The translations under genes were made by a program, and so were the position numbers. Positions 40,474-48,798 of a stretch of DNA of 64,000 nt are shown piece after piece. Positions within the stretch are counted from its first letter, which is position 1. Each line of letters begins with the position of its first letter. Origin of the DNA: Sphaerisporangium rubeum (lineage in GTDB: Bacteria > Actinomycetota > Actinomycetes > Streptosporangiales > Streptosporangiaceae). The stretch is from positions 930,001 through 994,000 of the forward strand of contig NZ_JACHIU010000001.1 of NCBI RefSeq assembly GCF_014207705.1, given 5' to 3'. The notes beneath the pieces were generated by a model, which worked only from the letters and a program-made list of their open reading frames with translations, searched no databases and was not told the origin of the DNA.

Positions 40474-41423
40474 GACAGGGTGATACGGAGCGTGAGCATC
40501 ATGGGGAGCCCGGCGACGCGCAGGTGATCCCCATCACGGCGGCGCGGCGGCGCGCCGGCGACGGCGGGGACACCCGCTCGGTCGAGGACCGCCTGGCGGA
40601 CCTGCTGGCCTTCGTGCGGCGGCGCCTCGCGGGGGAGTACGAGGTCGACGAGTTCGGCTTCGACCCCGAGCTCAACGACAAGGTTCTGCTCGAACTGATC
40701 CGGCCGCTGTACCGCCACTGGTTCCGCGTCGAGACCTCCGGGCTCGAACACGTGCCGGACGACGCGGGGGCCCTGGTGGTCGCCAACCACTCCGGCACGT
40801 TGCCGGTGGACGCGCTCATGCTCCAGGTCGCGCTGCACGACGAGCACCCCGCGCGCCGGCCGCTGCGGCTGCTCGGCGCCGACCTCGTCTACCAGCTCCC
40901 GGTGCTCGGCCACCTGTCACGCAAGTCCGGCCACACCCTGGCCTGTCCGGAGGACGCCGACCGCCTGATGCGCAAGGGAGAGCTGGTCGGGGTGTTCCCC
41001 GAGGGCTTCCGCGGCGTGGGGAAGCCGTTCCGTGACCGGTACAAGCTGCAGCGCTTCGGCCGTGGCGGGTTCGTGGCCTCGGCGATCAGGGCCCAGGTGC
41101 CGATCATCCCGTGCTCGATCGTCGGCGCCGAGGAGATCTACCCCAAGATCGGGGACTTCCGCACGCTGGCCAGGCTCCTCGGGTTGCCGTACCTGCCGGT
41201 CACCCCGCTGTTCCCGTGGTTCGGGCCGCTCGGCCTCGTGCCGCTGCCGTCCAAGTGGATGATCCGTTTCCACGAGCCGGTGCGCACCGACACCTACGAC
41301 CCGGAGGAGGCCGACGATCCCATGCTGGTCTTCAACCTCACCGACCAGGTGCGTGAGCTGATCCAGCAGCAGCTCGACCGGCTGCGCCTGCAACGGGGGC
41401 CGGCCTTCCCGCCGTTCCTGTGA
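40470..41423 (+). CDS. PlsC-type lysophospholipid acyltransferase
   Basis: 317 residues. Acyltransferase motif I is NHSGTLPVD (NHx4D) and motif III is VFPEGFRG (EGxR-like). A polar N-terminal extension of about 70 residues precedes the catalytic domain. Predicted to acylate lysophosphatidic acid or a related lipid at the membrane. The GTG overlaps the SDR gene's stop (GTGA). Confidence 0.9.
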   Translation: MRQGDTEREHHGEPGDAQVIPITAARRRAGDGGDTRSVEDRLADLLAFVRRRLAGEYEVDEFGFDPELNDKVLLELIRPLYRHWFRVETSGLEHVPDDAGALVVANHSGTLPVDALMLQVALHDEHPARRPLRLLGADLVYQLPVLGHLSRKSGHTLACPEDADRLMRKGELVGVFPEGFRGVGKPFRDRYKLQRFGRGGFVASAIRAQVPIIPCSIVGAEEIYPKIGDFRTLARLLGLPYLPVTPLFPWFGPLGLVPLPSKWMIRFHEPVRTDTYDPEEADDPMLVFNLTDQVRELIQQQLDRLRLQRGPAFPPFL

Positions 41424-41431
41424 CGGGGGAC

Positions 41432-41458
41432 CGGCGGACCCGCGACGGGGGGCCGCCG
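41432..41458. terminator. Hairpin between convergent plsC-like and HAD genes
   Basis: CGGCGG-A-CCC pairs with GGG-G-CCGCCG around a 7-base loop. A 14-base direct repeat (GACCGGCGGACCCG, 41429-41442 and 41466-41479) includes the left arm. Placed between converging genes, so it probably ends both transcripts. Confidence 0.55.
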
Positions 41459-41499
41459 TTAGAGAGACCGGCGGACCCGTGGAGGGGAACCGGCGCGGG

Positions 41500-42363
41500 T
41501 CAGCCGCGGTAGTGCCTGCGCAGCGCGATGGCCGCGGCGACGCCGCCGGCGATCGCGCCGGCACCCGCCGCGATCGGCAGGCCGATCATGGTGGCGCGGC
41601 GGCCGGTGCGGAAGTCGCGCACGGCCCAGCCGTTCATCTTGGCGTGTTCGAGCAGCTCGCTGTCGGGGTTGATCGCGTAGGGGTGGCCGACGAGCCGCAG
41701 CAGCGGCAGGTCGTTGGCCGAGTCGCTGTAGGCGGTGCAGCGCGTCAGGTCCAGGCCCTCGCGGCGCGCCAGGGCCTTCACCGCCTCGGCCTTGGCGGGG
41801 CCGTGCAGCAGGTCACCCACCAGGTGGCCGGTGTACACGCCGTTCTCGGTCGCGGCGACGGTGCCGAGCGCGCCGGTCAGGCCGAGGCGCTGCGCGATCA
41901 CCCGGGACAGCTCGACGGGGGTGGCGGTGACCAGCCAGACCCGCTGGCCCGCGTCGACGTGAGCCTGTGCGAGCGCGCGGGTGCCGGCCCAGATGCGGTC
42001 GGCCATGACCTCGTCGTAGATCTCCTCGCCGAGGCGCACGACGTCCTCGACCTTGAGCCCGGCGACGAACGCCAGCGCCGTCTGCTTGGCGCGCGCGATG
42101 TGCTCGGGGTTCTCGTTGCCGCGCACCCGGAACAGCGCCTGGCCGATGGCGAACCTCATCAGGTCGGACGTGGTGAACAGCCCGCGTGAGGCGAGACCTC
42201 TGGCGAAGTGGTAGATCGACGCGCCGCGCATCATCGTGTTGTCGACGTCGAAGAACGCCGCCGCCGTGGGGTCGGGGTCCGCCACAGGAGTGGAGATCGC
42301 GGCGGCTGCCGCGACTTCCCCGGCCTTCTCCGCCTCGGTGCGCCGTCGCAGTAACCGCCTCAT
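41500..42363 (-). CDS. HAD-IB family phosphatase
   Basis: 287 residues. HAD motifs: FFDVDNTMM (catalytic Asp), WLVTATP (Thr), a Lys in GPAKAEAV and AYSDSANDLPLL (acidic pair). Similar to SerB-like HAD-IB hydrolases; a hydrophobic Gly/Ala-rich C-terminal helix (about 258-280) could anchor it to the membrane. Phosphoserine or a lysophospholipid phosphate are plausible substrates given the PlsC gene next door; not proven. Confidence 0.88.
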   Translation of the reverse strand: MRRLLRRRTEAEKAGEVAAAAAISTPVADPDPTAAAFFDVDNTMMRGASIYHFARGLASRGLFTTSDLMRFAIGQALFRVRGNENPEHIARAKQTALAFVAGLKVEDVVRLGEEIYDEVMADRIWAGTRALAQAHVDAGQRVWLVTATPVELSRVIAQRLGLTGALGTVAATENGVYTGHLVGDLLHGPAKAEAVKALARREGLDLTRCTAYSDSANDLPLLRLVGHPYAINPDSELLEHAKMNGWAVRDFRTGRRATMIGLPIAAGAGAIAGGVAAAIALRRHYRG

Positions 42364-42458
42364 AGCACCTCAGCTTAACCGGCGACAGGGGGTGTGCCCG
42401 GTGTACGCGGCGTTAGCGTGGCGTGACGTCCGGCGCACATTCCGGAGCGTTCACGAGA

Positions 42459-43151
42459 TCACGGCGTGAGATCGTCGATCATGTCCAGGTAGGCGCTGGC
42501 CTTCGTCCTGTCGTCGTCGCCGAGCTGGGGGAGCATCGGGGCCACCAGGTCGCGCTGCTGCTCGGTGAACCGCTTGATGGACGGCGTGTGCGTGTCGCGG
42601 CGCTTGACGTGCCGCAACGCCAGCAACGCCGACCGCGTGGTGTCGGCCATCTCGTCGAGGGTCGGCCCGATGAACCGCTCGCGGTCGTCCCCCGGGTACC
42701 CGAGCAGGGCCGCGGCCTCGGTGGCGCGCGAATGCGCCGCGGTCAGCTCGCGCTGCGCGCGCTCCAGGTCGTCCGGCGCCAGGCTGAGCAGCGTCGCCTC
42801 GGCGGCCCGCTTGATGGGGTACAGGTGGTCACCCGGCACCGAGCCGTACGTCTGCAATCCCGTCAGGGCCATCAGGCCGGTGACCGATACCACCATGGCC
42901 GCGGGACGCAGCCGCAGCAGCAGCGGCGGACGCCGGCCCGCGCCGACCGCGGGCTCGGGGCCGGTCTCGCCGGCGGTGCCGTGCGCGGCGAGCAACTGGC
43001 CGCGCAGCCTGGCCCGGAACTCGGGGGACGGTTCACGGGGCTCGTCACCGATCTGGCGCAGCCGGACGGTCAGCGCGCGCGCCGAAGGTCCGCGCCGCGT
43101 GAGGGCGGCCCACAGGCCGTACGGCGACCACGAACCCCCCCGCTTACCCAT
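42459..43151 (-). CDS. rsbN: RsbN-like anti-sigma factor (DUF5667)
   Basis: 230 residues: cytoplasmic N-terminal part of about 85 residues, one transmembrane helix (about 85-108) and an extracytoplasmic helical DUF5667 region with YGSVPGDHLYPIKRAAE. It lies immediately downstream of the BldN-like sigma gene, the place of rsbN in Streptomyces, whose product holds BldN at the membrane. The ATG has GGGAG upstream. Family call is firm; the RsbN function is inferred from position and topology. Confidence 0.75.
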   Translation of the reverse strand: MGKRGGSWSPYGLWAALTRRGPSARALTVRLRQIGDEPREPSPEFRARLRGQLLAAHGTAGETGPEPAVGAGRRPPLLLRLRPAAMVVSVTGLMALTGLQTYGSVPGDHLYPIKRAAEATLLSLAPDDLERAQRELTAAHSRATEAAALLGYPGDDRERFIGPTLDEMADTTRSALLALRHVKRRDTHTPSIKRFTEQQRDLVAPMLPQLGDDDRTKASAYLDMIDDLTP

Positions 43152-43235
43152 GAATGCTCCCTGCCGCACTCCGATGATCCATAGGTGCTACCTGCCCAAC
43201 GAAACGGGGGGCGGTAGGTTACGGCCGGTCGCCGA

Positions 43236-43880
43236 TCAGCCGAGGTCGTGGGGGAGCGCGCGGGCCAGGGCCCGGACGGCGCGGAACTGCAGCGCCTTGA
43301 TCGCGCCGCTCTTCTTTCCCATGATCAGCGCCGTCTCCGCCAGCGTCATGCCCTGCAAGAAGCGAAGCACCACGCATTCCTGCTGCTCGGGGCTGAGGTC
43401 GCGCACCGCGCGCAGGATGCGCTCGTTCACCATGGTGGCGACCACGGCGTTCTCCGGGATGTGCGCGCCGTCCATCGGCGTGTCGAGCACCTCGGCCGTG
43501 GAGACCTCCAGCCGGTAGCGGCCGGACTTGTAGTGGTCGGTGACGAGGTTGCGCGCGATGGTCACCAGCCACGCGGCGAAGTCCCTGCCCTGCCAGGTGA
43601 ACTCGGTGATGCGGCGCAGCGCGCGCAGGAACGTCTCACTGGTGAGGTCCTCCGCCAGCGCGTGGCAGCCGACCCGGAAGTAGACGTAGCGAAAGACAAG
43701 ATCGACATAGCGGTCGTACAGCGCGGCGAAGGCGTCCGCGTCGCCGGTCTTGGCGCGCAGCACCACCCGGCGCAGCTCGTCGAGCTCCGCGGGTTCCAGG
43801 TGGCCGGAGGCGCGGGCACGGTCCATCTTGCCCGCCGCGCCCGGAGGGGAAAGCCCGGCCACCGACCATGTGTTCGACAT
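43236..43880 (-). CDS. bldN: ECF RNA polymerase sigma factor, BldN type
   Basis: 214 residues with sigma region 2 (YDRYVDLVFRYVYFRVGC, then EDLTSETFLRALR) and region 4 (LSPEQQECVVLRFLQGMTLA plus an HTH). The WQGRDFAAWLVTIARNL and DHYKSGRYRLEVST motifs are characteristic of BldN relatives. In Streptomyces, BldN turns on aerial-hypha genes (chaplins, rodlins). Its long cleaved N-terminal extension there is only about 30 residues here, so proprotein processing may be absent. Next gene: the RsbN-like anti-sigma factor. Confidence 0.85.
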   Translation of the reverse strand: MSNTWSVAGLSPPGAAGKMDRARASGHLEPAELDELRRVVLRAKTGDADAFAALYDRYVDLVFRYVYFRVGCHALAEDLTSETFLRALRRITEFTWQGRDFAAWLVTIARNLVTDHYKSGRYRLEVSTAEVLDTPMDGAHIPENAVVATMVNERILRAVRDLSPEQQECVVLRFLQGMTLAETALIMGKKSGAIKALQFRAVRALARALPHDLG

Positions 43881-44055
43881 CCGGTGTCCCTGGGGGAAGG
43901 AAGGGAAGGCGCGTGCTGCTGGCCCACTCTAGAAATCAACGTCTAATTACACAATCCACTTTGCCTCAGTAACTACCTCTCGTAACAGGAGTCACACGAC
44001 AGATCGGACATCGGCTACCGGTTCGGAGGGAATGTCCGGCAGAGTTGGAAGCATC

Positions 44056-46056
44056 ATGGAAGCCCTCGTAGCCGTCACCGCCTTCGCGGGTGCGCTGTTC
44101 GCCGCCATCACCACCGGCGTCCTGGTCGGACGCCTCAGGGACGAGCGGAGCGGATGGCTCCTCGCGTGGACCGTGACCACCACGGCACTCTGCCTGGCGC
44201 TGGGGTCGATCGCCATCGGCCACCTCATCGGGTTCGGCCCCGCGACGTTCCGCGTCTACCAGATCACCGGCGCGTTCCTCGCGCCGTTCTGGCTCGCCAT
44301 CGGCATGATCCAGATGCTCGCCGCCAAGACGCCGGCCAAGTTCGCGGCCTGGCTGCTCGGGAGCGCCTTCACCCTCGTCACCACAGTGATCCTGCTGGTC
44401 GACCCGGTCAGCCAGGTGGACAAGTTCGGCACGACCCTGCCGCTCGGCGACACCCACTGGACGATCATCCCGACCGCGCTGCTCAACGTCGCGCACGCTC
44501 TGACGTACCTGATCCTCATCGGGTGCCTCATCCTCGCGGTGCTGCGCTGGCGCGGCGGCGACGATCTCGACGCCGACAACATGCACGCCGGAGTGGTGCT
44601 CGCCCCCACCGGTCTCGCCCTCGTGGGAGTGGTGCGCTTCGCCATCCCCGGCGTGTTCGCGGCGCTGGTGATCTCGCTGATGGTGGGGGCCATCTGGTAC
44701 GCCGTCGCGCGGCCGCTCGCGCCGTACGACGAGGAGCGTGACGACTCCGACGAGTGGAGCGAGGACCCCCGGCCCGACGCCGGCGCGCGCCGGTCCGCGC
44801 GCCGCGCCGCGCCTGCCGCGTCCTTCGACTCCGGCCCCATGCCGGTGACGCAGGCCTCCCCTGTCCCGCCGCCGCAGTCCCCGCGGCAGAACCCTTCGCC
44901 GCGCCGCTCCGGCCTCGGTGACCTGGTGGCCGAGTACCGGGCCGGTGACCACGGGGACGTGGACTACGCGGCCCGGATGCACGGCTCGGACGGCTTCGTC
45001 GGCCAGCCGGGTCAGCCTGGTCAGCCTGGTCAGCCGGGTCAGCCTGGTCAGCATGGCCGGCCTCCGCAAGGCACGTACGGCGCGCCGGTGGGGCGGCCGG
45101 GTGAGCGCGGTCCCGGCGAGGCGGGGTGGTTCGACCCCCGCGAGTCCTCCGGGCCAGGTGAGCAGGGACGTTTCGGTCCCGGCGAGCCGGCGGGTCCCGG
45201 TGAGCGGGGGAGGTTCGGTCCGGGAGAGCCGGGGAGGACCGGTCCAGGGGAGTCCTTCGGTCCAGGGGAGTCCTTCGGCCCGGGTGAGGGATTCGGCCGC
45301 GCCGGCCAGGGATTCGGCGGACCACTAGGTGGCCCCGCGGGTCCAGGGGCCCCCGGTGGGCCCGACGTACCCGGTGGGCCGGACGCACCCGGTGGGGACC
45401 ACGGCCTGTTCGGCGGGCCCGCGACCGGTGCGTTCATGGAGCAGGATCCGCTCGGCCAGGGGCAGTACGGCGCGGCGTCGTACGGCGGGCCGCCGGACCG
45501 CACCGCGCAGTACGGCCAAGGCGCGTACGCGCAGGAGCAATACGGCCGTGGCGCGCACGCGCAGGACCCGGCCGGCCAGAACGGTTCCGGCGCGCAGCAC
45601 CCCGGTCAGGGCTCCGCGCCGGACGTCGCCTTCCCCGCCACCGGCGCGCTGTTCGCCGGGGCCGAGCTCCAGGAGGCGCTCAACCGCGCCGAGCCACCCG
45701 CGGGTGCGGGGTCCGTGCGGCCCTCGCCGCGCATCTACGGCCTGCTCACCGTCTTCACGCTGATCGACGGCGCCGGGGAGGCGTTCGACCGCCTGGCCGA
45801 GGAGACCGTGGAGGAGGTGCGGCGCAGCGAGCCCGACACGTTGATCTTCATCTGCCACGCGGTGAAGTCGGCGCCGTTGCAGCGCATCGTGTACGAGATC
45901 TACCGTGACGAGGTCGCCTACACCGACCACCAGCGCCAGCCCCACATGGAGCGGTTCGCGCGCGAGCGCGTGGCGCACGTCCTGGCGGCCAACGTGATCG
46001 AGCTCAACCTCAACGCCGCCAAGGTGGTGCCGCTGCCGACGGCCTACCGGGTCTGA
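44056..46056 (+). CDS. Multi-pass membrane protein with collagen-like linker and C-terminal ABM domain
   Basis: 666 residues in three parts. About seven transmembrane helices (residues 1-220); a disordered Pro/Gly/Gln-rich linker of about 330 residues, with GQPG repeats and collagen-like GPGE triplet-type repeats; and a folded C-terminal domain (about 560-660, YGLLTVFTLIDGAGEAFDRL and HQRQPHMERF) of the antibiotic-biosynthesis-monooxygenase/YgiN ferredoxin-like type. The linker suggests flexible cytoplasmic or surface display. ATG at 44056 has GGAAG upstream; an ATG at 44032 is in frame. Divergent from bldN, so possibly developmental. Confidence 0.8.
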   Translation: MEALVAVTAFAGALFAAITTGVLVGRLRDERSGWLLAWTVTTTALCLALGSIAIGHLIGFGPATFRVYQITGAFLAPFWLAIGMIQMLAAKTPAKFAAWLLGSAFTLVTTVILLVDPVSQVDKFGTTLPLGDTHWTIIPTALLNVAHALTYLILIGCLILAVLRWRGGDDLDADNMHAGVVLAPTGLALVGVVRFAIPGVFAALVISLMVGAIWYAVARPLAPYDEERDDSDEWSEDPRPDAGARRSARRAAPAASFDSGPMPVTQASPVPPPQSPRQNPSPRRSGLGDLVAEYRAGDHGDVDYAARMHGSDGFVGQPGQPGQPGQPGQPGQHGRPPQGTYGAPVGRPGERGPGEAGWFDPRESSGPGEQGRFGPGEPAGPGERGRFGPGEPGRTGPGESFGPGESFGPGEGFGRAGQGFGGPLGGPAGPGAPGGPDVPGGPDAPGGDHGLFGGPATGAFMEQDPLGQGQYGAASYGGPPDRTAQYGQGAYAQEQYGRGAHAQDPAGQNGSGAQHPGQGSAPDVAFPATGALFAGAELQEALNRAEPPAGAGSVRPSPRIYGLLTVFTLIDGAGEAFDRLAEETVEEVRRSEPDTLIFICHAVKSAPLQRIVYEIYRDEVAYTDHQRQPHMERFARERVAHVLAANVIELNLNAAKVVPLPTAYRV

Positions 46057-46071
46057 CGGCTCGCCGGTCGG

Positions 46072-46102
46072 CAGGTCCCCGCAGGTTCGGGACGGGGACC
46101 TG
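46072..46102. terminator. Bidirectional terminator
   Basis: CAGGTCCCCG pairs perfectly with CGGGGACCTG around an 11-base loop, between the convergent ABM-protein and glutaredoxin genes. Confidence 0.75.
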
Positions 46103-46128
46103 TGGGAAGCGGCCTGGTGCGGGGGGGG

Positions 46129-46374
46129 TCAGGCGGAGAGCGCGGCGCGCAGGCGGGACTCGTCCACGCGCCAGAAGTCGTGCTGCACACCGTCGATCAG
46201 TGTCACGGGGATCATCTCGCCGTAGTCGCGCATGTCCTGCTCGGACGCGGTGATGTCGCGCTCCTGCCATGGCACGCCGAGCTCGCCGGCCACGCGCGCG
46301 ATGACGGTTCTGGCGTCGTCGCAGAGATGGCAGCCGGGCTTGCCGAGCAGGGTGATCGTATGTTGCGGTGCCAT
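46129..46374 (-). CDS. Glutaredoxin-like protein
   Basis: 81 residues: thioredoxin fold with redox motif CHLC (in LLGKPGCHLCDDAR), cis-Pro region MIPVTLID. Members of this small actinobacterial glutaredoxin family probably use mycothiol-linked or thioredoxin-linked electrons. The ATG is used because the fold starts immediately after it. Divergent from rex, which fits a redox-control neighbourhood. Confidence 0.85.
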   Translation of the reverse strand: MAPQHTITLLGKPGCHLCDDARTVIARVAGELGVPWQERDITASEQDMRDYGEMIPVTLIDGVQHDFWRVDESRLRAALSA

Positions 46375-46645
46375 GGGTCCCAGCTTAACCCCGGGTCCGA
46401 GGCTTTCCACGGATTCGTCCGGTGAGGACGGCAGCGTTGAAGAAGCTTTCCGGGGGGCCGCGGCATAGGGTCGGGGCAGCAAGATCTGACCGGGTATGGG
46501 CGGTGGTGAGTCGGTTGGAACGTGCTGGCCGGTGCGGGGGAAGCGGTGCCGCCGGCGTGCGGAAACGCCGCGGTGGATCGGCGGGTGGAGCCGGGGACCG
46601 GGGCCCCGGCGGACGGACCAGGCCTCCCAGAGTCCGTAGCCCTCA

Positions 46646-46667
46646 CTTTGTGCATCGCTTCACAAAG
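46646..46667. promoter_or_regulatory. Rex operator (ROP) upstream of rex-hemACD
   Basis: TTGTGCATCGCTTCACAA (46648-46665) matches the actinobacterial Rex site TTGTGAA-N4-TTCACAA with one mismatch. The flanking bases extend it to a 7-bp perfect outer repeat (CTTTGTG/CACAAAG). Confidence 0.88.
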
Positions 46668-46677
46668 GGACTAACCT
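46648..46677 (+). promoter_or_regulatory. rex-hemACD promoter
   Basis: TTGTGC (-35, 46648-46653) and TAACCT (-10, 46672-46677) are 18 bases apart. The -35 box is inside the Rex operator, so bound Rex would block polymerase directly. Confidence 0.65.
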
Positions 46678-46780
46678 GGATTTGCGTCCGCTGTTCGTCA
46701 TCCGTCGCCATCGCGAGCGCGGCCGGGGCGCACCGGTCGCCCCGCCGTCCCCTGGAGTTCCGGCAAAAGTGATCCGCCGC

Positions 46781-47476
46781 ATGTCGCAAGCGCGAGAACG
46801 TGGCATCCCCGAGGCGACAGTCGCGCGGCTGCCGCTCTACCTGCGCGCACTAAACGGGCTGTCGGAGCGCGGCACCGCCACCGTCAGCTCCGAGGACCTG
46901 GCGCTCGCCGCGGGGGTCAACTCCGCCAAGCTGCGCAAGGATCTGTCGCATCTCGGGTCCTACGGCACCCGTGGCGTCGGCTACGACGTGCAGTACCTCA
47001 TCTACCAGATCTCCCGTGAGCTCGGTCTCACCCAGGACTGGGCCGTCGCCATCGTCGGCCTCGGAAACCTCGGCAGGGCCCTCGCCAACTACGGGGGTTT
47101 CGTGTCGCGGGGCTTCCGGGTCGCCGCGTTGTTCGACGCCGACCCCGCGGTGGTGGGGGAGCGTCTCGTCGGCATGGCCGTCGATCCCGTCGACCGCCTT
47201 GAGGAGGTCCTCGGCCGCCGGGGGGTCTCCATCGTGGTCATCGCCACCCCGGCGTCGGCGGCTCAGGAGGTGGCCGACCGGGTCATCGCCGCCGGAATCA
47301 CGAGTATTTTGAATTTTGCGCCTGTTGTGCTGACCGTCCCGGACGGGGTTGACGTACGCAAAGTCGATCTTTCGACGGAGCTGCAGATCCTCGCCTTCCA
47401 CGAGCAGCGCAAAGCGGATCGTGAAGCAGGGAGCCCCATCATGACGGAGGACTGGGCCGAGGCGATGGACGCATGA
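46781..47476 (+). CDS. rex: Redox-sensing transcriptional repressor Rex
   Basis: About 231 residues: winged helix (ARLPLYLRALNGLSERG, then SAKLRKDLSHLGSYG) and a Rossmann NAD(H)-binding domain (AIVGLGNLGRALANY), with the C-terminal ILAFHEQRK swap helix. Rex leaves DNA when NADH rises, so oxygen limitation would raise haem gene expression. ATG at 46781 and GTG at 46769 are both possible starts. Its stop overlaps hemA (ATGA). Confidence 0.96.
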   Translation: MSQARERGIPEATVARLPLYLRALNGLSERGTATVSSEDLALAAGVNSAKLRKDLSHLGSYGTRGVGYDVQYLIYQISRELGLTQDWAVAIVGLGNLGRALANYGGFVSRGFRVAALFDADPAVVGERLVGMAVDPVDRLEEVLGRRGVSIVVIATPASAAQEVADRVIAAGITSILNFAPVVLTVPDGVDVRKVDLSTELQILAFHEQRKADREAGSPIMTEDWAEAMDA

Positions 47477-48798
47477 GTCTTCTCGCGATAGGCCTGAGCC
47501 ACCGGACGGCACCGGTGGCGCTGCTGGAGCGCGTCTCGATGACCGGTGACGCGCTGGTCAAGATGCTGCATGACGTGCTCGGCGACGTCCACGTGTCCGA
47601 GACGATGATCGTCTCCACGTGCAACAGGGTCGAGGTGTACGCCGAGGTCGACCGCTTCCACGGCGGGGTGACCGCCGTCACCGACCTGCTCAGCGCGCAC
47701 TCCGGCGTACCGGTCGAGCAGCTCACCCCCCACCTGTACGTCCACTACGAGGACCGCGTGGTCGAGCACCTGTTCGCGGTCGCCTGCGGTCTCGACTCCA
47801 TGGTGGTCGGCGAGGGCCAGATACTCGGCCAGGTGCGGCAGTCGCTGCGGCTCGCGCAGGACCAGGGGACCGCCGGCAGCACGCTCAACGACCTGGCGCA
47901 GCAGGCGCTGCGCGTCGGTAAGCGCGCGCACACCGAGACCGGCATCGACCGCGCCGGGGCCTCCCTTGTCGGCGTCGGGCTCACCCTCGCGCAGGACGTG
48001 CTCGGGCCGCTCACCGGCAGGCGCGCACTGGTGGTCGGCGCCGGCTCCATGAGCGCGCTTTCCGTCGCCACCCTCGCGCGGGCCGGGATCACCGACATCG
48101 TGGTCGCCAACCGCACGTTCGAGCGGGCCGCGCGGCTCGCGCAGAGCGTCGGCGGCCGGGCCGTGGAACTCGGGGACGTCGGCCGCGAGCTGGCCGGCGC
48201 CGACCTCGTGATCTCCTGCACCGGCGCCGGCGACGTCGTCCTCACCGCCGAGATGGTGCGGCGCTCCGGTCACACCGGGCCGCTGTTCCTGCTGGACCTC
48301 GCGCTGCCGCACGACATCGACCCGGCGGTGCGCGACCTGCCGGGTGTCACGCTGGCCGACCTCGAGTCGATGCGCGGCCTCGGCGACCAGGACGGCGACC
48401 ACGTCGCGGCGGTTCGTTCGATCGTGGCCACGGAGGTGTGCGAGTATCTCAAGGCCGAGCGCGCCGCGCGGGTCACCCCCACCGTGGTGGCCCTGCGCGC
48501 CAAGGCCGCCGACGTGGTCGAGATCGAGCTCGGACGCCTGGTCACCCGGATGCCCGAGATCGACGGCCGGCTGCGTGGCGAGATCGCGCAGACGATGCGC
48601 AGGGTGGTGGAGAAGCTGTTGCACGAGCCCACCGTGCGTGTCAAGCGGCTCGCGGCGTCCCCGGCGGGCGATCATTATGCCGAGGCGCTGCGCGAGCTGT
48701 TCGACCTGAACCCGAAGGTGCCCGAGGCCGTGACCAGAGCCGACGTGGCGGACATCGAGACCGACTCGCCCGGTCGGGCCGGCGAGGAGGACGCATGA
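47473..48798 (+). CDS. hemA: Glutamyl-tRNA reductase
   Basis: 441 residues. Active-site Cys50 in STCNRVEVYA; NADPH domain with VVGAGSMS; C-terminal dimerisation helices. Makes glutamate-1-semialdehyde from glutamyl-tRNA, the first committed step of tetrapyrrole synthesis by the C5 route; hemL further downstream completes it to 5-aminolevulinate. ATG overlaps the rex stop and its own stop overlaps hemC. Confidence 0.97.
   Translation: MSLLAIGLSHRTAPVALLERVSMTGDALVKMLHDVLGDVHVSETMIVSTCNRVEVYAEVDRFHGGVTAVTDLLSAHSGVPVEQLTPHLYVHYEDRVVEHLFAVACGLDSMVVGEGQILGQVRQSLRLAQDQGTAGSTLNDLAQQALRVGKRAHTETGIDRAGASLVGVGLTLAQDVLGPLTGRRALVVGAGSMSALSVATLARAGITDIVVANRTFERAARLAQSVGGRAVELGDVGRELAGADLVISCTGAGDVVLTAEMVRRSGHTGPLFLLDLALPHDIDPAVRDLPGVTLADLESMRGLGDQDGDHVAAVRSIVATEVCEYLKAERAARVTPTVVALRAKAADVVEIELGRLVTRMPEIDGRLRGEIAQTMRRVVEKLLHEPTVRVKRLAASPAGDHYAEALRELFDLNPKVPEAVTRADVADIETDSPGRAGEEDA

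Larger units (their letters stand above)
46375..46780. other. Intergenic region, 406 bp, between the glutaredoxin gene and rex
   Basis: Holds the divergent glutaredoxin promoter (not localised) and the Rex-controlled promoter (listed). The remaining sequence, about 46450-46640, shows no convincing gene or RNA. Confidence 0.5.

Noticed and set aside
45000..45330. Tandem short repeats read as a non-coding satellite
   Set aside because: They are in frame and encode the Gly/Pro/Gln linker of the membrane-ABM protein.
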